Assembly: GCF_004135365.1 (NCBI RefSeq)
Contig: NZ_CP035492.1
Span: forward strand, 248,001 to 312,000
Direction: 5' to 3'
Length of the DNA: 64,000 nucleotides
Source: Paenibacillus protaetiae
GTDB taxonomy: Bacteria > Bacillota > Bacilli > Paenibacillales > Paenibacillaceae
Numbering within the stretch: position 1 is the first letter of the stretch; every line of letters starts with the position of its first letter. The notes under the pieces were generated by a model, which was not told the origin of the DNA, ran no database searches, and saw nothing but the letters and a program-made list of their open reading frames with translations. This document shows, piece after piece, positions 1 through 10,227 of this stretch. A program made the position numbers and the translations under genes.

Positions 1-992
<992 letters not shown>

Positions 993-1006
993 AAGGGGGG
1001 ATAACC

Positions 1007-1327
1007 ATGTTGTTTGCAGCAGATGCAGCAGGCGGTGGCGGCGGTAACTTTTTAAACCTCATCTGGCCGTTTATTTTAATGTTTGCGGTATTTTATTTTC
1101 TGCTTATTCGTCCGCAGCAAAAGAAACAAAAACAGCGCAACTCGCTGTTAAGCCAATTGAAAAAAGGCGATAAAATTACGACGATCGGCGGCCTGCACGG
1201 CACGATTGTAGAACTGACGGATGATACTGCAGTTGTTCGCGTAAACGATACAACGAAGCTTACGTTTGAACGCAGCGCGATCAGTACTGTCGTTAGCAGC
1301 GCTCCGGCGCCAACAGCTTCCGAATAA
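1007..1327 (+). CDS. yajC: Sec translocase accessory subunit YajC
   Basis: Small single-pass membrane protein that associates with SecD and SecF at the SecYEG channel. The ATG at 1007 is chosen because GAAAGGGGGG ends 7 bases upstream; an upstream in-frame ATG at 989 overlaps the tgt stop and has no comparable site. The 106-residue product has a Gly-rich start, one membrane segment at about residues 14-34, the typical PQQKKQKQ stretch, and the conserved KKGDKITTIGGLHGTI motif. A strong terminator follows. secD and secF lie 3.5 kb downstream, so the three functional partners are near each other but not in one operon. Confidence 0.96.
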   Translation: MLFAADAAGGGGGNFLNLIWPFILMFAVFYFLLIRPQQKKQKQRNSLLSQLKKGDKITTIGGLHGTIVELTDDTAVVRVNDTTKLTFERSAISTVVSSAPAPTASE

Positions 1328-1330
1328 AGC

Positions 1331-1381
1331 AAAAAACCTGCCGCAAGAAGATGATCCATCTTCCAGCAAGCAGGTTTTTTT
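1331..1381. terminator. Bidirectional terminator between yajC and the TIGR04086 gene
   Basis: AAAAAACCTGC at the left pairs with GCAGGTTTTTTT at the right, with an inner GAAGATG/CATCTTC stem. There are T-runs on both strands, fitting convergent transcription. Confidence 0.85.
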
Positions 1382-1405
1382 GTTTCCATTTTAGGGCGGA
1401 GGCGC

Positions 1406-1795
1406 TTATCGGAGATTGACGCCAAGCATGCCGCCAAAGGCGCCGGCAGCAAAAGCTATGCCAAGGAGTGTTAAGCTTCTGGCGGACAGTTCCGCATCGG
1501 CGGCCAGAAAGCTGATGATCAGAATAATAATCGCATAAACGATGCCCAGCAGGCCTCCGTAATACCATCCTTTTCTACCGGAACGTTTCCCCGATACAAA
1601 ACCGCCGGCAAATGAGCAAAACCCGTGCACAATCATCGTATAAAGAGGCAGGCTGCTTTCTTTCATATTGCCGTAATGAAGAAATGACGAAAGCAAAAGT
1701 GCGCCGACGGCCAGCCAGATCGTCGCGTACAGCAATCCTTTTATGAAGGGCGAGCCCATTCGTGGAGCTTGTTCGTTATTAACCGAAGAACTCAT
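1406..1795 (-). CDS. TIGR04086-type four-helix membrane protein (YrzE-like)
   Basis: A 129-residue integral membrane protein with four predicted segments, at roughly residues 19-40, 50-68, 77-98 and 104-125, and a short polar N-terminus. Start ATG at 1795 follows TAAGGAGGAATAAG, a very good ribosome site. Position beside yajC and a DUF421 gene matches B. subtilis yrzE, whose biochemical role is unknown. Its sequence gives no catalytic motif. Convergent with yajC, sharing the terminator between them. The family call rests on size, topology and synteny. Confidence 0.75.
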   Translation of the reverse strand: MSSSVNNEQAPRMGSPFIKGLLYATIWLAVGALLLSSFLHYGNMKESSLPLYTMIVHGFCSFAGGFVSGKRSGRKGWYYGGLLGIVYAIIILIISFLAADAELSARSLTLLGIAFAAGAFGGMLGVNLR

Positions 1796-1979
1796 CTTAT
1801 TCCTCCTTAAATAAATGTATTATTAATCCATATGGCAGGGCTCGGCCGAATAGTACAACCAATCCAGTGAAGTTATGCTGGCTTTGCCATATATTCGTGG
1901 AGCCGGTTTTGCATGGTGAAAGTATCGTCAGGTGAGAATAGCTGTTACTGAAACATAAGTGCCAGGGAGGCGTTAGCCG

Positions 1980-2696
1980 TTGGAACTGTGGAACCTGACT
2001 ATGCGGACGCTGCTTATTTATTTGGTTGTTTTCCTTGTCATGCGATTTATGGGCAAAAGGGAAATCGGCAAACTGTCCGTATTTGATTTGGTTATTTCGG
2101 TCATGATCGCTGAAATTGCGGTGTTTATTATCGAAGACACGAAACGCCCGATATGGGAAGGCATATTGCCGATGGTCATTTTGCTTGTTGTACAGATCGG
2201 AATTTCGCTGTTGATCTTAAAAAATAGAACGATCCGCAAAGTATTTGACGGCAAACCGAGCATTATTATTGCCAAAGGCAAGCTGGACCGCGAAGTAATG
2301 AAGAAACAGCGCTACAATCTGGATGATCTGCTGCTTCAGCTCCGGGAAAATAACATTCAAAATGTGGCGGACGTGGAGTTCGCAATCCTGGAAACTTCCG
2401 GTAAGCTGTCGGTCATCGAAAAGGATTCGGCTGACGGCAAGCAGGATGAGAAGAAAGAAGAAGGGAAAAGCGGCGACGTTGCAATCCCTTCGAAATACCG
2501 GTTTGAAATATTGCCGATTCCGCTTATTATGGATGGCAAGGTTCAGGATGAAAATTTGCAAAAGCTTGAAAAAACGCGATTTTGGCTCAAAAATGTGCTG
2601 CAAGAAAAAGGGGTTCACGATTTCAAGGATGTGTTTCTATGCACCATCGACTATAAAGGCAAGCTGTTTGTCGATGCAGTCCGGAAATCGCATTAA
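1980..2696 (+). CDS. DUF421 membrane protein (YrbG/YetF family)
   Basis: 238 residues. It has an N-terminal membrane block of three segments within residues 1-80, including the family motif RFMGKREIGKLSVFDLVI, followed by a cytosolic alpha/beta domain carrying the repeated NI/DVEFAILETSGKLSVI pattern. Start is TTG at 1980 behind CCAGGGAGGCG. A highly charged Lys/Glu stretch (residues ~148-165) interrupts the cytosolic part. Members of the family are linked to spore or stress functions in Bacillus, but their mechanism is not settled. Convergent with spoVB, leaving a gap of 9 bases. Confidence 0.85.
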   Translation: MELWNLTMRTLLIYLVVFLVMRFMGKREIGKLSVFDLVISVMIAEIAVFIIEDTKRPIWEGILPMVILLVVQIGISLLILKNRTIRKVFDGKPSIIIAKGKLDREVMKKQRYNLDDLLLQLRENNIQNVADVEFAILETSGKLSVIEKDSADGKQDEKKEEGKSGDVAIPSKYRFEILPIPLIMDGKVQDENLQKLEKTRFWLKNVLQEKGVHDFKDVFLCTIDYKGKLFVDAVRKSH

Positions 2697-2705
2697 CCAA
2701 ATGAA

Positions 2706-4256
2706 TCAACGGAACCATCTGCGGATGCCGGGCAGACGCTGCATATCGTAGCGGTTAATGACTCTCATCCATATGAGCAAAATGAGGTACACGGCAACGC
2801 TTGCTGCACAAGCGGCAAGCAGATTGCCCCATTCTTTTGGCAGCATATTATGGTTCATCGTAAATTGGGCTGCACCGCCCATAATGGTCATAGCTGCGCC
2901 GATTTTAATAAAATCAAGCAGCTTCAGACGGAATCCGATTGCCAGCTGCACACTAATGGCGTGAAGCAGCGTTACAAGGACAATATTGACGTTGATCGCA
3001 ATTAAAGCGCCTTTAATGCCCAGATTCGGATCCGATGCGAGCGTAACGATCAGGAACAGCTTGACCGCCGCTCCGATAAAGGTATTCATTAGCGCCGTAC
3101 CCGGTTTGTCCAAAGCTTGAAGGGCGGCTTGTAGCGGCGCCTGCAAATAAATAAACAAGCCGACCGGAGCCATCCATGCGAGCAGCGGCGCGATATCGGA
3201 GTGGTCGTACAGCATTCGGCAAATCGGCTCGGCAAACAGCGTCATGACTACAACAAATGGAGCGCCGGTGATAAGCGCAAGCCTCATCGACTGATTCAGC
3301 TGGTTATGGATCGTATCCTTGTCGCCTTTGGCTGCAGCTTCCGAAAGGGAGGGCACCAGCGAGACGGCAAGCGAATACGTTAATGCCGTAGGAAGCAGCA
3401 CTAGCGGAATAATCATGCCCTGCAGCGCGCCGTATTGAGCTGTCGCGATGCCGGTGGCAATGCCTGCGGCAGCAAGGCTGCGCGCCGTAAATATTGATTC
3501 CAGCAAATAAGACAGCGACCCGACTAGTCGGCTGGCGGTAACCGGCACCGATAGCTGAAGCAGCTTGCCTAACACCGGCTCGCCTTTGGCTGCCGGCTCA
3601 TTGCGGCTCGCTTCAGCCGCTTTTTTTCTCTCCCCTGCGAATGTAAACAACATGACGGCAAGCCCTGCGATTTCACCAACCAATACGCCCAGCATAGAGC
3701 CTGCTGCCGCCCATTCCAGTCCCATCGGAAGGAAATAATATGCAAAGGTTAACTGGCATGCGATGCGCAATATCGTCTCCACCACCTGCGAGGAGGCGGT
3801 CGGAATCATATTTTGTTTACCCTGATAGTACCCGCGGAAGACAGATGATACTGCGATAATAAGCAGCATGGGCGCCATGCATAAAAAGCTGTTCAGCACA
3901 CGCTTGTCAGGGAGCAGGTGGGTTGTAATCCATGGTGCAAAAAGCAGCAGCAGTATCGTCATGACAGCAGCGATCGAGGTCGTCAGAAGCATAGCCGTTC
4001 TGAAAATATGCTTGATCCGGAACGAATCTCCTTTTGAATCGGCTTCTGCTATCCATTTTGCTACCGCCAGCGGGATTCCTCCGGTAATAAGGGTCAGCAG
4101 AACAGAGAGGAACGGGTAGCTGAGCTGAAATATACCAACTCCTTCCGCACCGATAATTCTCGGGAGCGCAATGCGGGGCACAAATCCGAGCAGACGGTTA
4201 ATAATGCCCGCTGCAAGCAGGATCATGGCTCCTTTTAGAAAAGATTGTTTGGTCAT
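2706..4256 (-). CDS. spoVB: Stage V sporulation protein B-like flippase (MOP superfamily)
   Basis: 516 residues with about 14 membrane segments and the polysaccharide-synthase/MVF-type start (FLKGAMILLAAGIINRLLGFVPRI). Family members flip undecaprenyl-linked sugar or lipid II-type intermediates. In B. subtilis SpoVB is needed for spore cortex. Gene order (DUF421-spoVB-comN-secDF) matches B. subtilis, supporting SpoVB over the many MurJ- or Wzx-like paralogues. Start ATG at 4256 lies 7 bases after a GAGGG site. The soluble loop at about residues 213-228 carries Lys/Glu-rich sequence. Intact. Confidence 0.9.
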   Translation of the reverse strand: MTKQSFLKGAMILLAAGIINRLLGFVPRIALPRIIGAEGVGIFQLSYPFLSVLLTLITGGIPLAVAKWIAEADSKGDSFRIKHIFRTAMLLTTSIAAVMTILLLLFAPWITTHLLPDKRVLNSFLCMAPMLLIIAVSSVFRGYYQGKQNMIPTASSQVVETILRIACQLTFAYYFLPMGLEWAAAGSMLGVLVGEIAGLAVMLFTFAGERKKAAEASRNEPAAKGEPVLGKLLQLSVPVTASRLVGSLSYLLESIFTARSLAAAGIATGIATAQYGALQGMIIPLVLLPTALTYSLAVSLVPSLSEAAAKGDKDTIHNQLNQSMRLALITGAPFVVVMTLFAEPICRMLYDHSDIAPLLAWMAPVGLFIYLQAPLQAALQALDKPGTALMNTFIGAAVKLFLIVTLASDPNLGIKGALIAINVNIVLVTLLHAISVQLAIGFRLKLLDFIKIGAAMTIMGGAAQFTMNHNMLPKEWGNLLAACAASVAVYLILLIWMRVINRYDMQRLPGIRRWFR

Positions 4257-4466
4257 AAATACGCCCTCGTCTCTACATAGAAAGTAGCCAGCCGCCTGCG
4301 GTTTGTTGAGCGGCAGACAGCCTGTACTTCACTTTATGCGCGGCATGTCCCTGATCATGTCATACAATTTTCGCCAGTTGCTGCGGCGGCCGGCAGGAAT
4401 GCGGCTTTCAGCATCGAAATAAAAAGAATACAATGACTTGCGGGCGATAAGGGGGCACGGCATCGG

Positions 4467-4703
4467 ATGGATGGATTGGACGAGGACATGAAGGAGCTGT
4501 GCAAAAGCAAAGCCGAGGAATTCCGGCTCATTGGTTATGAGCATGTAACGTGGGAAGAAATATGGCAATGTGTCAGCGAGAAATATACAAAAAAAGGGAT
4601 ACCCGCAATTCATGAAGTGGTAAACGATATTCTTACGTTAAAAGTAACCAAATTTATGAATTATTTAACGATGAGCGCTTTTAAAGGAAACCCTTTTACG
4701 TAA
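4467..4703 (+). CDS. comN: Post-transcriptional regulator ComN-type
   Basis: 78 residues, mostly helical. Residues 1-55 fit the small ComN (YrzD) family, with the typical core VTWEEIWQCVSEKYTKKGIP and a C-terminal ILTLKVTKFMNYLTM. In B. subtilis ComN controls comE mRNA localisation at the pole and septum, through DivIVA. It lies between spoVB and secD, as in B. subtilis. ATG at 4467 is 11 bases after AAGGGGGC. Family assignment is good; competence relevance in this organism is inference. Confidence 0.82.
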   Translation: MDGLDEDMKELCKSKAEEFRLIGYEHVTWEEIWQCVSEKYTKKGIPAIHEVVNDILTLKVTKFMNYLTMSAFKGNPFT

Positions 4704-4778
4704 TATTGGGGTTTCTTTTTTTTTGACTCGTTTTTACAGCATCGGTATAATAGGAATATTGAGATCTTAAGGGGGACT

Positions 4779-6020
4779 ATGGATAATATGAACTGGAAGA
4801 GACTGGCTGCCTTCCTCGCGATCGTAATTATTATGCTTGCCGTTGTCGCGGGGACGAGCCCTTCACTAGTCAAGGACATCAGGCTAGGATTGGATTTGAA
4901 AGGCGGCTTCGAGATCTTGTACGAAGCAACTCCTTTAGAGGGCGGAGAGAAAGTAACTCCGGAATCGCTGAAGGAAACCGCGCGCAGCCTGGAAGCCAGG
5001 GCGGACAAGCTTGGTATTGCCGAACCGGAAATTACGACGGAAGGCACCAATCGCATTCGCGTGAAACTTGCCGGCGTTGCCAATGAAGACGAAGTGCGCA
5101 AAGTAATCGGCGAGCCGGTTAACTTGACGTTCCGCGCTCCGGACGGCACGATCAAGCTGAAAGGAACGGACTTCGTCGAGAACGGCGCTAAAGTCGAATA
5201 TGACCAATTGGGCCATCCGCTTGTTACGATTAAGCTGAAAAACGCCCAATTGTTTGAAGACGTTACCCGTTCGCTGATCGGCAAGACGCTTGCTATATAT
5301 TTGGATGATACGATGATTTCGAATCCGTCCGTCAACAGTGCAATCAGCGGCGGCACGGCGCAAATCTCCGGCAGCTTTACGCTGGATGAAGCCAACGATT
5401 TGAAGGATAAAATCAATATGGGCGCGCTTCCGCTTAAGCTGACGGAAAAATATACGCAAAGCGTAGGAGCACAGCTGGGCAAGCAGTCCCTGCACCAAAC
5501 GGTTGAAGCCGGACTTATCGGCACGGCCATTATTCTCGTCTTTTTGATTATTTTGTTCCGTGTGCCGGGTGTCGTTGCCGCCATAACGGTTATTACTTAC
5601 ACTTGGCTGCTTATTCTTGTATTCTGGCTCATGAACGCGACGTTAACGCTTCCGGGCATTGCGGCGTTTGTGCTCGGGATCGGGATGGCGGTTGACGCCA
5701 ATATCATTATGTACGAACGGATTAAAGAAGAAATCCGCAGCGGCAAGAGCCTGCTTTCTTCCTTAAAAGCCGGCTCCAAAAACTCGTTCCGTACCATTAT
5801 GGACGCCAACGTTACGAACATCATCGCCAGCATCGTGCTTTATTGGGTCGGCAACGGCGCGATCCGCGGCTTTGCGCTTACGATGATCTTCAGTATTCTC
5901 GTGAGTATCGTAACGAACATTTTCTTGTCCCGTCTTCTTATTCAGCTTCTGATTAGAAGCAATCTGTTCAAGAAGCCATCCTACTACGGAGTGAAGGAGT
6001 CGGAGATCCGTGAACTTTAA
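4779..6020 (+). CDS. secD: Protein translocase subunit SecD
   Basis: RND-type membrane protein that uses the proton gradient to help release exported proteins. 413 residues: a signal-anchor helix at 5-25, the SecD motif DIRLGLDLKGGFEILYE at about 32-48, a P1 periplasmic-type domain, then five C-terminal membrane helices with the motif AFVLGIGMAVDANIIMYERIKEE. B. subtilis has a SecDF fusion, whereas here the stop of secD overlaps the GTG of secF by 11 bases, showing tight translational coupling. Start ATG 4779 follows AAGGGGG. Confidence 0.97.
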   Translation: MDNMNWKRLAAFLAIVIIMLAVVAGTSPSLVKDIRLGLDLKGGFEILYEATPLEGGEKVTPESLKETARSLEARADKLGIAEPEITTEGTNRIRVKLAGVANEDEVRKVIGEPVNLTFRAPDGTIKLKGTDFVENGAKVEYDQLGHPLVTIKLKNAQLFEDVTRSLIGKTLAIYLDDTMISNPSVNSAISGGTAQISGSFTLDEANDLKDKINMGALPLKLTEKYTQSVGAQLGKQSLHQTVEAGLIGTAIILVFLIILFRVPGVVAAITVITYTWLLILVFWLMNATLTLPGIAAFVLGIGMAVDANIIMYERIKEEIRSGKSLLSSLKAGSKNSFRTIMDANVTNIIASIVLYWVGNGAIRGFALTMIFSILVSIVTNIFLSRLLIQLLIRSNLFKKPSYYGVKESEIREL

Positions 6021-6930
6021 TACCAAAATACGTTTTGATTTTATTAAGCACAGCAACAAGTTTTTTATCTTTTCCGGGATTTTGACGCTGCTGGGCATTA
6101 TTTCGCTCCTCGTGTTCCAATTGAATTACGGGGTTGACTTTAAAGCCGGCACGAACATGGATATAACGGTAGGAAAAACGACTACTCAAGCAGAGTCTAT
6201 CGAGCTTTTAAAGCAAGCAGGCTACGACAAAGTGAAGCTAACCGTCGGCGGCAATAACAACGAACGCGTATCGGTGCGTTTTGACGAGGTGCTGCCGCAG
6301 GATAAAGTGAATGTGGTGAAGAAAGCATTTACCGATAAATTTGGTGCGAAAGCTTCTTTTGAAGTCAACGTCGTATCGCCGGATATGGCGCAAGAGCTTG
6401 GCAAAAAAGCGATTATCGCGATTGTTGTCGCCAGCGCGGCGATTATGCTTTACGTGATTATCCGCTTCGAATGGCGTTTCTCGCTGGCGGCGATTATTGC
6501 CATTTTGTACGATGCGTTTTTTGTCGTTACGATGTTCTCGCTGTTCCATTTCGAGGTGAACCTGCCGTTTATCGCCGCGGTTCTGACGACTATCGGTTAT
6601 TCGATTAACGATAAAATCGTTATTTTCGACCGGATTCGCGAAAATCTTCGTTTCGGCAAATATAAAACGAAAGAACAGCTGTCCGAGATGGTTAACGCCA
6701 GCCTCTGGCAGACGATGGCCCGGAACATTTATACCGTTGCTGCGGTATTGATCGTGGCGGTTTCGTTGTTCTTGTTCGGCAGTGAATCAATTAAGCTGTT
6801 TGCTCTTGCGAAAATTTTTGGTTTGGCCAGCGGCGCATACTCGTCGATTTGTATCGCGAGCCCGCTTTGGCTCATTCTGAAAAGCAAGGAAAAGAAAAAA
6901 GTAGCGGCAAAACCAAAAACAAATCCTTAA
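6010..6930 (+). CDS. secF: Protein translocase subunit SecF
   Basis: Partner of SecD in the six-plus-six helix translocase motor. 306 residues with an N-terminal helix at 18-38, the GVDFKAGTNMDITV motif, and a C-terminal five-helix bundle with TTIGYSINDKIVIFDRIREN. The GTG at 6010 is preceded by AAGGAG and lies inside the end of secD. The charged tail KSKEKKKVAAKPKTNP is cytosolic. A 13-bp perfect hairpin follows the gene. Confidence 0.97.
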   Translation: MNFNTKIRFDFIKHSNKFFIFSGILTLLGIISLLVFQLNYGVDFKAGTNMDITVGKTTTQAESIELLKQAGYDKVKLTVGGNNNERVSVRFDEVLPQDKVNVVKKAFTDKFGAKASFEVNVVSPDMAQELGKKAIIAIVVASAAIMLYVIIRFEWRFSLAAIIAILYDAFFVVTMFSLFHFEVNLPFIAAVLTTIGYSINDKIVIFDRIRENLRFGKYKTKEQLSEMVNASLWQTMARNIYTVAAVLIVAVSLFLFGSESIKLFALAKIFGLASGAYSSICIASPLWLILKSKEKKKVAAKPKTNP

Positions 6931-6956
6931 GCTACAGGTTAAGCTGGGTGTCTAAT

Positions 6957-6991
6957 ATAAGGTTTTCGCGCGAGCGAAAACCTTATATTTT
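6957..6991 (+). terminator. secF terminator; 13-bp stem with GCGA loop
   Basis: Arms 6957-6969 and 6974-6986 are perfect complements around a GCGA (GNRA-class) loop, followed by a T-rich tract with only four T in a row. It may equally be the first hairpin of the repeat array that begins at 6999, because its GTTTTCGC/GCGAAAAC arms resemble the repeated hairpin. Confidence 0.7.
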
Positions 6992-6998
6992 CGATAAA

Positions 6999-7208
6999 AG
7001 GCTTATGCTAACGAAGTAGTTTTCCGCTAACGCGGAAAACAAGCTTATGCTTACGGAGTAGTTTTCTGCTAACGCGGAAAACAAGCTTATGCTTACGAAG
7101 TAGTTTTCCGCTAACGCGGAAAACAAGCTTATGCTTACGAAGTAGTTTTCCGCTAACGCGGAAAACAAGCTTATGCTTACGAAGTAGTTTTCCGCTAACG
7201 CGGAAAAC
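6999..7208 (+). repeat. Five tandem 42-bp units, each a perfect or near-perfect hairpin
   Basis: Units run 6999-7040, 7041-7082, 7083-7124, 7125-7166 and 7167-7208. Each carries arms TTTTCCGC and GCGGAAAA around a TAAC loop. Unit 2 has a C-to-T change in the left arm, which still allows a G-U pair in RNA. Each unit also contains a four-codon mini reading frame, ATG CTN ACG RAG TAG. The last unit runs directly into TTTAGGAGG, the ribosome site of the next gene. There are no spacers of varying sequence, so it is not a CRISPR array. Confidence 0.95.
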
Positions 7209-7224
7209 TTTAGGAGGCACAATA

Positions 7225-8124
7225 ATGCGAGATGTTAAAGCTGAGAGCATGTCTGGGCTTTGGGGCAGCGCCTTACTTGCTTTGCTGAAAGGGATTGTCG
7301 GGTGGCTCTCCGGAAGTAAAGCGCTGCTGGCCGACGCTTTTCATTCGGCCGCTGAACTTTCCGGTTCAATCGCCAAGCTTGCCGCCTCGCGTTCGGAGCG
7401 GTCGGGCTCGAGGGAACCGGATTCCAAAGGCGCAAACACCGGCAATACACGCGCCGAAGAAATCGTTTCTGTTGTTTTATCCGCGTGCTGGTTAGTGATC
7501 GGCCTTGAAATCGGTATTTCGGCATTGCGGGATTTTTCGTTAGGCATTGAGGAAGCGCCTCATTGGAGCGCGGTTGTGATGGCTTTGGCCGGACTGCTGG
7601 TGAAGCAGCTGTTATTCCGCAGCAGGCAGGGTCATGCGGGGCTCTATTCATCGCTTGCCGTTTTGGCAGGGGCAGGCGGGGCGTTAATCGGTAAGGCGGC
7701 ATCGCTGCCGCTGCTTTATTATTTTGATCCGGCGGCTTCCATCGTGATTGCAGTCATGATGATCGCGAACGGATACCGGCTAATTGTCTCGGCAGTCCGC
7801 ACGGAACCGCAAACCGTATATCCGGCAAAGGATACCGAGGATATGATGCAGCTGGTGCAGCGCATCGAAGGTGTTGTAACAGTGGAATCGCTGAAAGCGA
7901 AAGAGCAGGGCCATTATGTCGTTGCGGATATCGTCATCAGTGTGAATCCGCGTATTTCCATGATGGAAGGGCAAGAAATCGGCAAGCGCGTGAAGCAGCT
8001 TGTGCTGAAACGATTTGCCCATGTAACGGACGTGTCCATATATGTCGAAGCTTATAATCCTGGTTATCCGTATAAGTCAAACCACGATCCAAATCAGGAG
8101 CAGATGACGACATTGATCCAATAG
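7225..8124 (+). CDS. Cation diffusion facilitator-like membrane protein, metal-site residues degenerate
   Basis: 299 residues with an N-terminal membrane domain (about six segments to residue ~195) and a C-terminal cytosolic domain (~200-280) of the CDF ferredoxin-like type (KDTEDMMQLVQRIEGVVTVESL). The first membrane segments carry KALLADAFHSAAEL, where typical CDF exporters have an Asp in place of this Glu. The usual HPYGHGR loop is replaced by KGANTGNTR, and the TM5 HxxxD pair is not recognisable. So the fold is supported, but metal transport is doubtful. Start ATG 7225 follows TAGGAGG at the end of the repeat array. Not part of the B. subtilis gene order. Confidence 0.8.
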   Translation: MRDVKAESMSGLWGSALLALLKGIVGWLSGSKALLADAFHSAAELSGSIAKLAASRSERSGSREPDSKGANTGNTRAEEIVSVVLSACWLVIGLEIGISALRDFSLGIEEAPHWSAVVMALAGLLVKQLLFRSRQGHAGLYSSLAVLAGAGGALIGKAASLPLLYYFDPAASIVIAVMMIANGYRLIVSAVRTEPQTVYPAKDTEDMMQLVQRIEGVVTVESLKAKEQGHYVVADIVISVNPRISMMEGQEIGKRVKQLVLKRFAHVTDVSIYVEAYNPGYPYKSNHDPNQEQMTTLIQ

Positions 8125-8156
8125 AAGCTAGGCAGCAGAGAGGGGTTGAACACAGC

Positions 8157-10183
8157 GTGATCAAACAAAAAACGCGCTGGACCATAACGCCCTGGAGTGA
8201 ACAAGAAGAGCAGCAGGCCGGCCTTTTAGCCGAGACGCTTCGTTTGTCGCCGCTTGTTGCGAGATTGCTCGTCAGGCGCGGCTGCAGCGATCCGGCTGTC
8301 GCTGAACGTTTTTTATTCGCCGGGCCGCAGCATTTGCATGATCCTTTTTTGTTAAAAGGAATGAAAGAAGCTGCCGAGCGAATCCACAGCGCAGGGGAAA
8401 CCGGAGAAAAAATCCGGATATACGGCGATTATGACGCAGACGGCGTTTCAAGCACTTCGCTTCTTGTCTATTTATTTCGCGAACTTGGTTATGATTATGA
8501 TTATTATATCCCGCATCGTATGCTCGAAGGTTACGGCTTGAACCGCAAGGCGCTGGAACTGGCGGCGGAAGACGGCGTCAAGCTGATCGTTACGGTAGAT
8601 ACCGGCATAAGCGCATTCGAGGAGATTGAATATGCAAAAGAGTTGGGTCTCGATGTGGTGGTCACCGACCATCATGAACCGCCTGAGCGAATTCCGGATG
8701 CCGTTGCGGTTGTTAACCCGAAGCAGCATGACTGCCCTTATCCGTTTAAAGGCTTGGCCGGCGTAGGCGTAGCGTTCAAGCTGGCGCATGCGCTGTTAGG
8801 CTCAGCGCCGCTGCAGTGGGCAGATATTGTGTGCCTCGGCACGATTGCCGACTTAATGCCGCTTACGGATGAAAACCGCATTCTTGTGCGTGAAGGGCTT
8901 GCGCTGCTGCAGACGATGGAAAAACCCGGATTCAGAGCGCTTGCGGAAGTGTCCGGCATTGAGCAGGGGCAGGTAACCGCAACATCGGTCGGTTTCGGCA
9001 TTGCACCGCGCATTAATGCAGCCGGCCGGCTGGATCATGCCAGAAGGGCGGTGGAGCTGCTTATATCGCCTTCTTATGACGAAGCGATATTAACCGCTTC
9101 TGCACTTGATTTGCTGAATAAAGAGCGGCAGCGGCTGGTGGAGGGTATCGTCAAGGAAGCGGAAGAACAGTGGGCTTCCAAGGCGGCACATGCGGAAGCG
9201 GAAGGCGTGCCCGTCCCATCCGTCATTGTGCTCGCCGGCGAAGGCTGGAATGTGGGCATTATCGGCATCGTCGCCTCCAAGCTGCTAGAGCGCCATTATA
9301 AGCCAACCATTATTTTCGGCATTGACCCGGATACCGGCATGGCCAAAGGTTCGGCCAGATCGATTGACGGCTTTGATCTGCATGCCGCACTTACGGAATG
9401 CGAAGCGCTGCTGGATCATTACGGCGGCCATCAGGCTGCAGCCGGGATGAGCTTGCATCGCGACAATCTTCCTGCCTTGGAGCAGCAGATGAGCGGCCTG
9501 GCGGACCGATGGCTGACGGCGGATGACTGGATACCGAAAACGTCCATCGATTTGATATGCGGCGTTGAGGAAGCGACACTGCAAACGATCAGCCAGCTTA
9601 GCCAGCTGGAGCCGTTTGGCAACGCCAATCCTTCCCGCGGCTTTTATTCCGCCGGGCAAAGATTGGCGACCGCCGGGCAATCGGCAAGGACAACAAACAT
9701 TTGAAGCTGACGGTCCGCAGCAGGACAAGCACACTGGATGTTATCGGGTTCGGGTACGGGGAGCATGCGGCGCTTATAAATTCGCAAACCGAACTCGATC
9801 TGTTAGGCGAGCTTTCAGTGAATGAATGGAACGGCCAGCGCAAGCCGCAGCTGCAAATTCATGATTTAAGGACAAGCCCGCCAAGCCCTGCTTTTCCGGA
9901 AAGAGAGCAGTTCGGGCTGCTGTATAAGCATCTCCGCCAGCATAAGCGGTTTCCGATTGAAGGGTTAACCGAAACGTTAGCGCGAACCGTCCGTCTTACA
10001 CCGGAGATGATCGCTCTCATGCTGGACGTGTTTACAGAGCTTGAATTTATCCGGCTGGATGAGGAGGCGCAGGAGCTGGTTGTAGCTGATTCGCCGGCCA
10101 AACGGGATTTAAGCTCATCCGAAGCATACCGCGCTGCGAAGCGGCAGACGGACACTGTATACATGAGCGGGGTTTCAAGCTAG
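8157..10183 (+). CDS. recJ: Single-stranded-DNA-specific exonuclease RecJ, one frameshift
   Basis: 5'-3' exonuclease for recombination and repair. Seen: DHH-domain motifs DYDADG (about residue 89) and DHHEPPE (about 172), and the DHHA1 motif GHQAAAGMS (about 425). The frame breaks at about 9634-9636; adding one C gives NPSPRLLFRRAKIGD and continues as the OB-like KDNKHLKLTV and the C-terminal RecJ_C region. Restored length is 675 residues, shorter than the roughly 780 of B. subtilis RecJ; sequence between the OB part and the C-terminal helical part seems missing. Start GTG 8157 follows GAGGGG. Gene order recJ-apt-relA matches B. subtilis. Confidence 0.93.
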
Positions 10184-10227
10184 AATAAGTAGGTTCACGA
10201 AATTATCGGTGTGAATGAAGGGATTGA

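Noticed and set aside
6999-7208. 42-bp repeats as a CRISPR array
   Set aside because: Units abut one another with no variable spacers, and no cas gene is near.
6983-7250. Repetitive leftward open frames of 79 and 80 codons over the 42-bp array
   Set aside because: They arise because the period is a multiple of three. They have no ribosome site and no match to a known protein.
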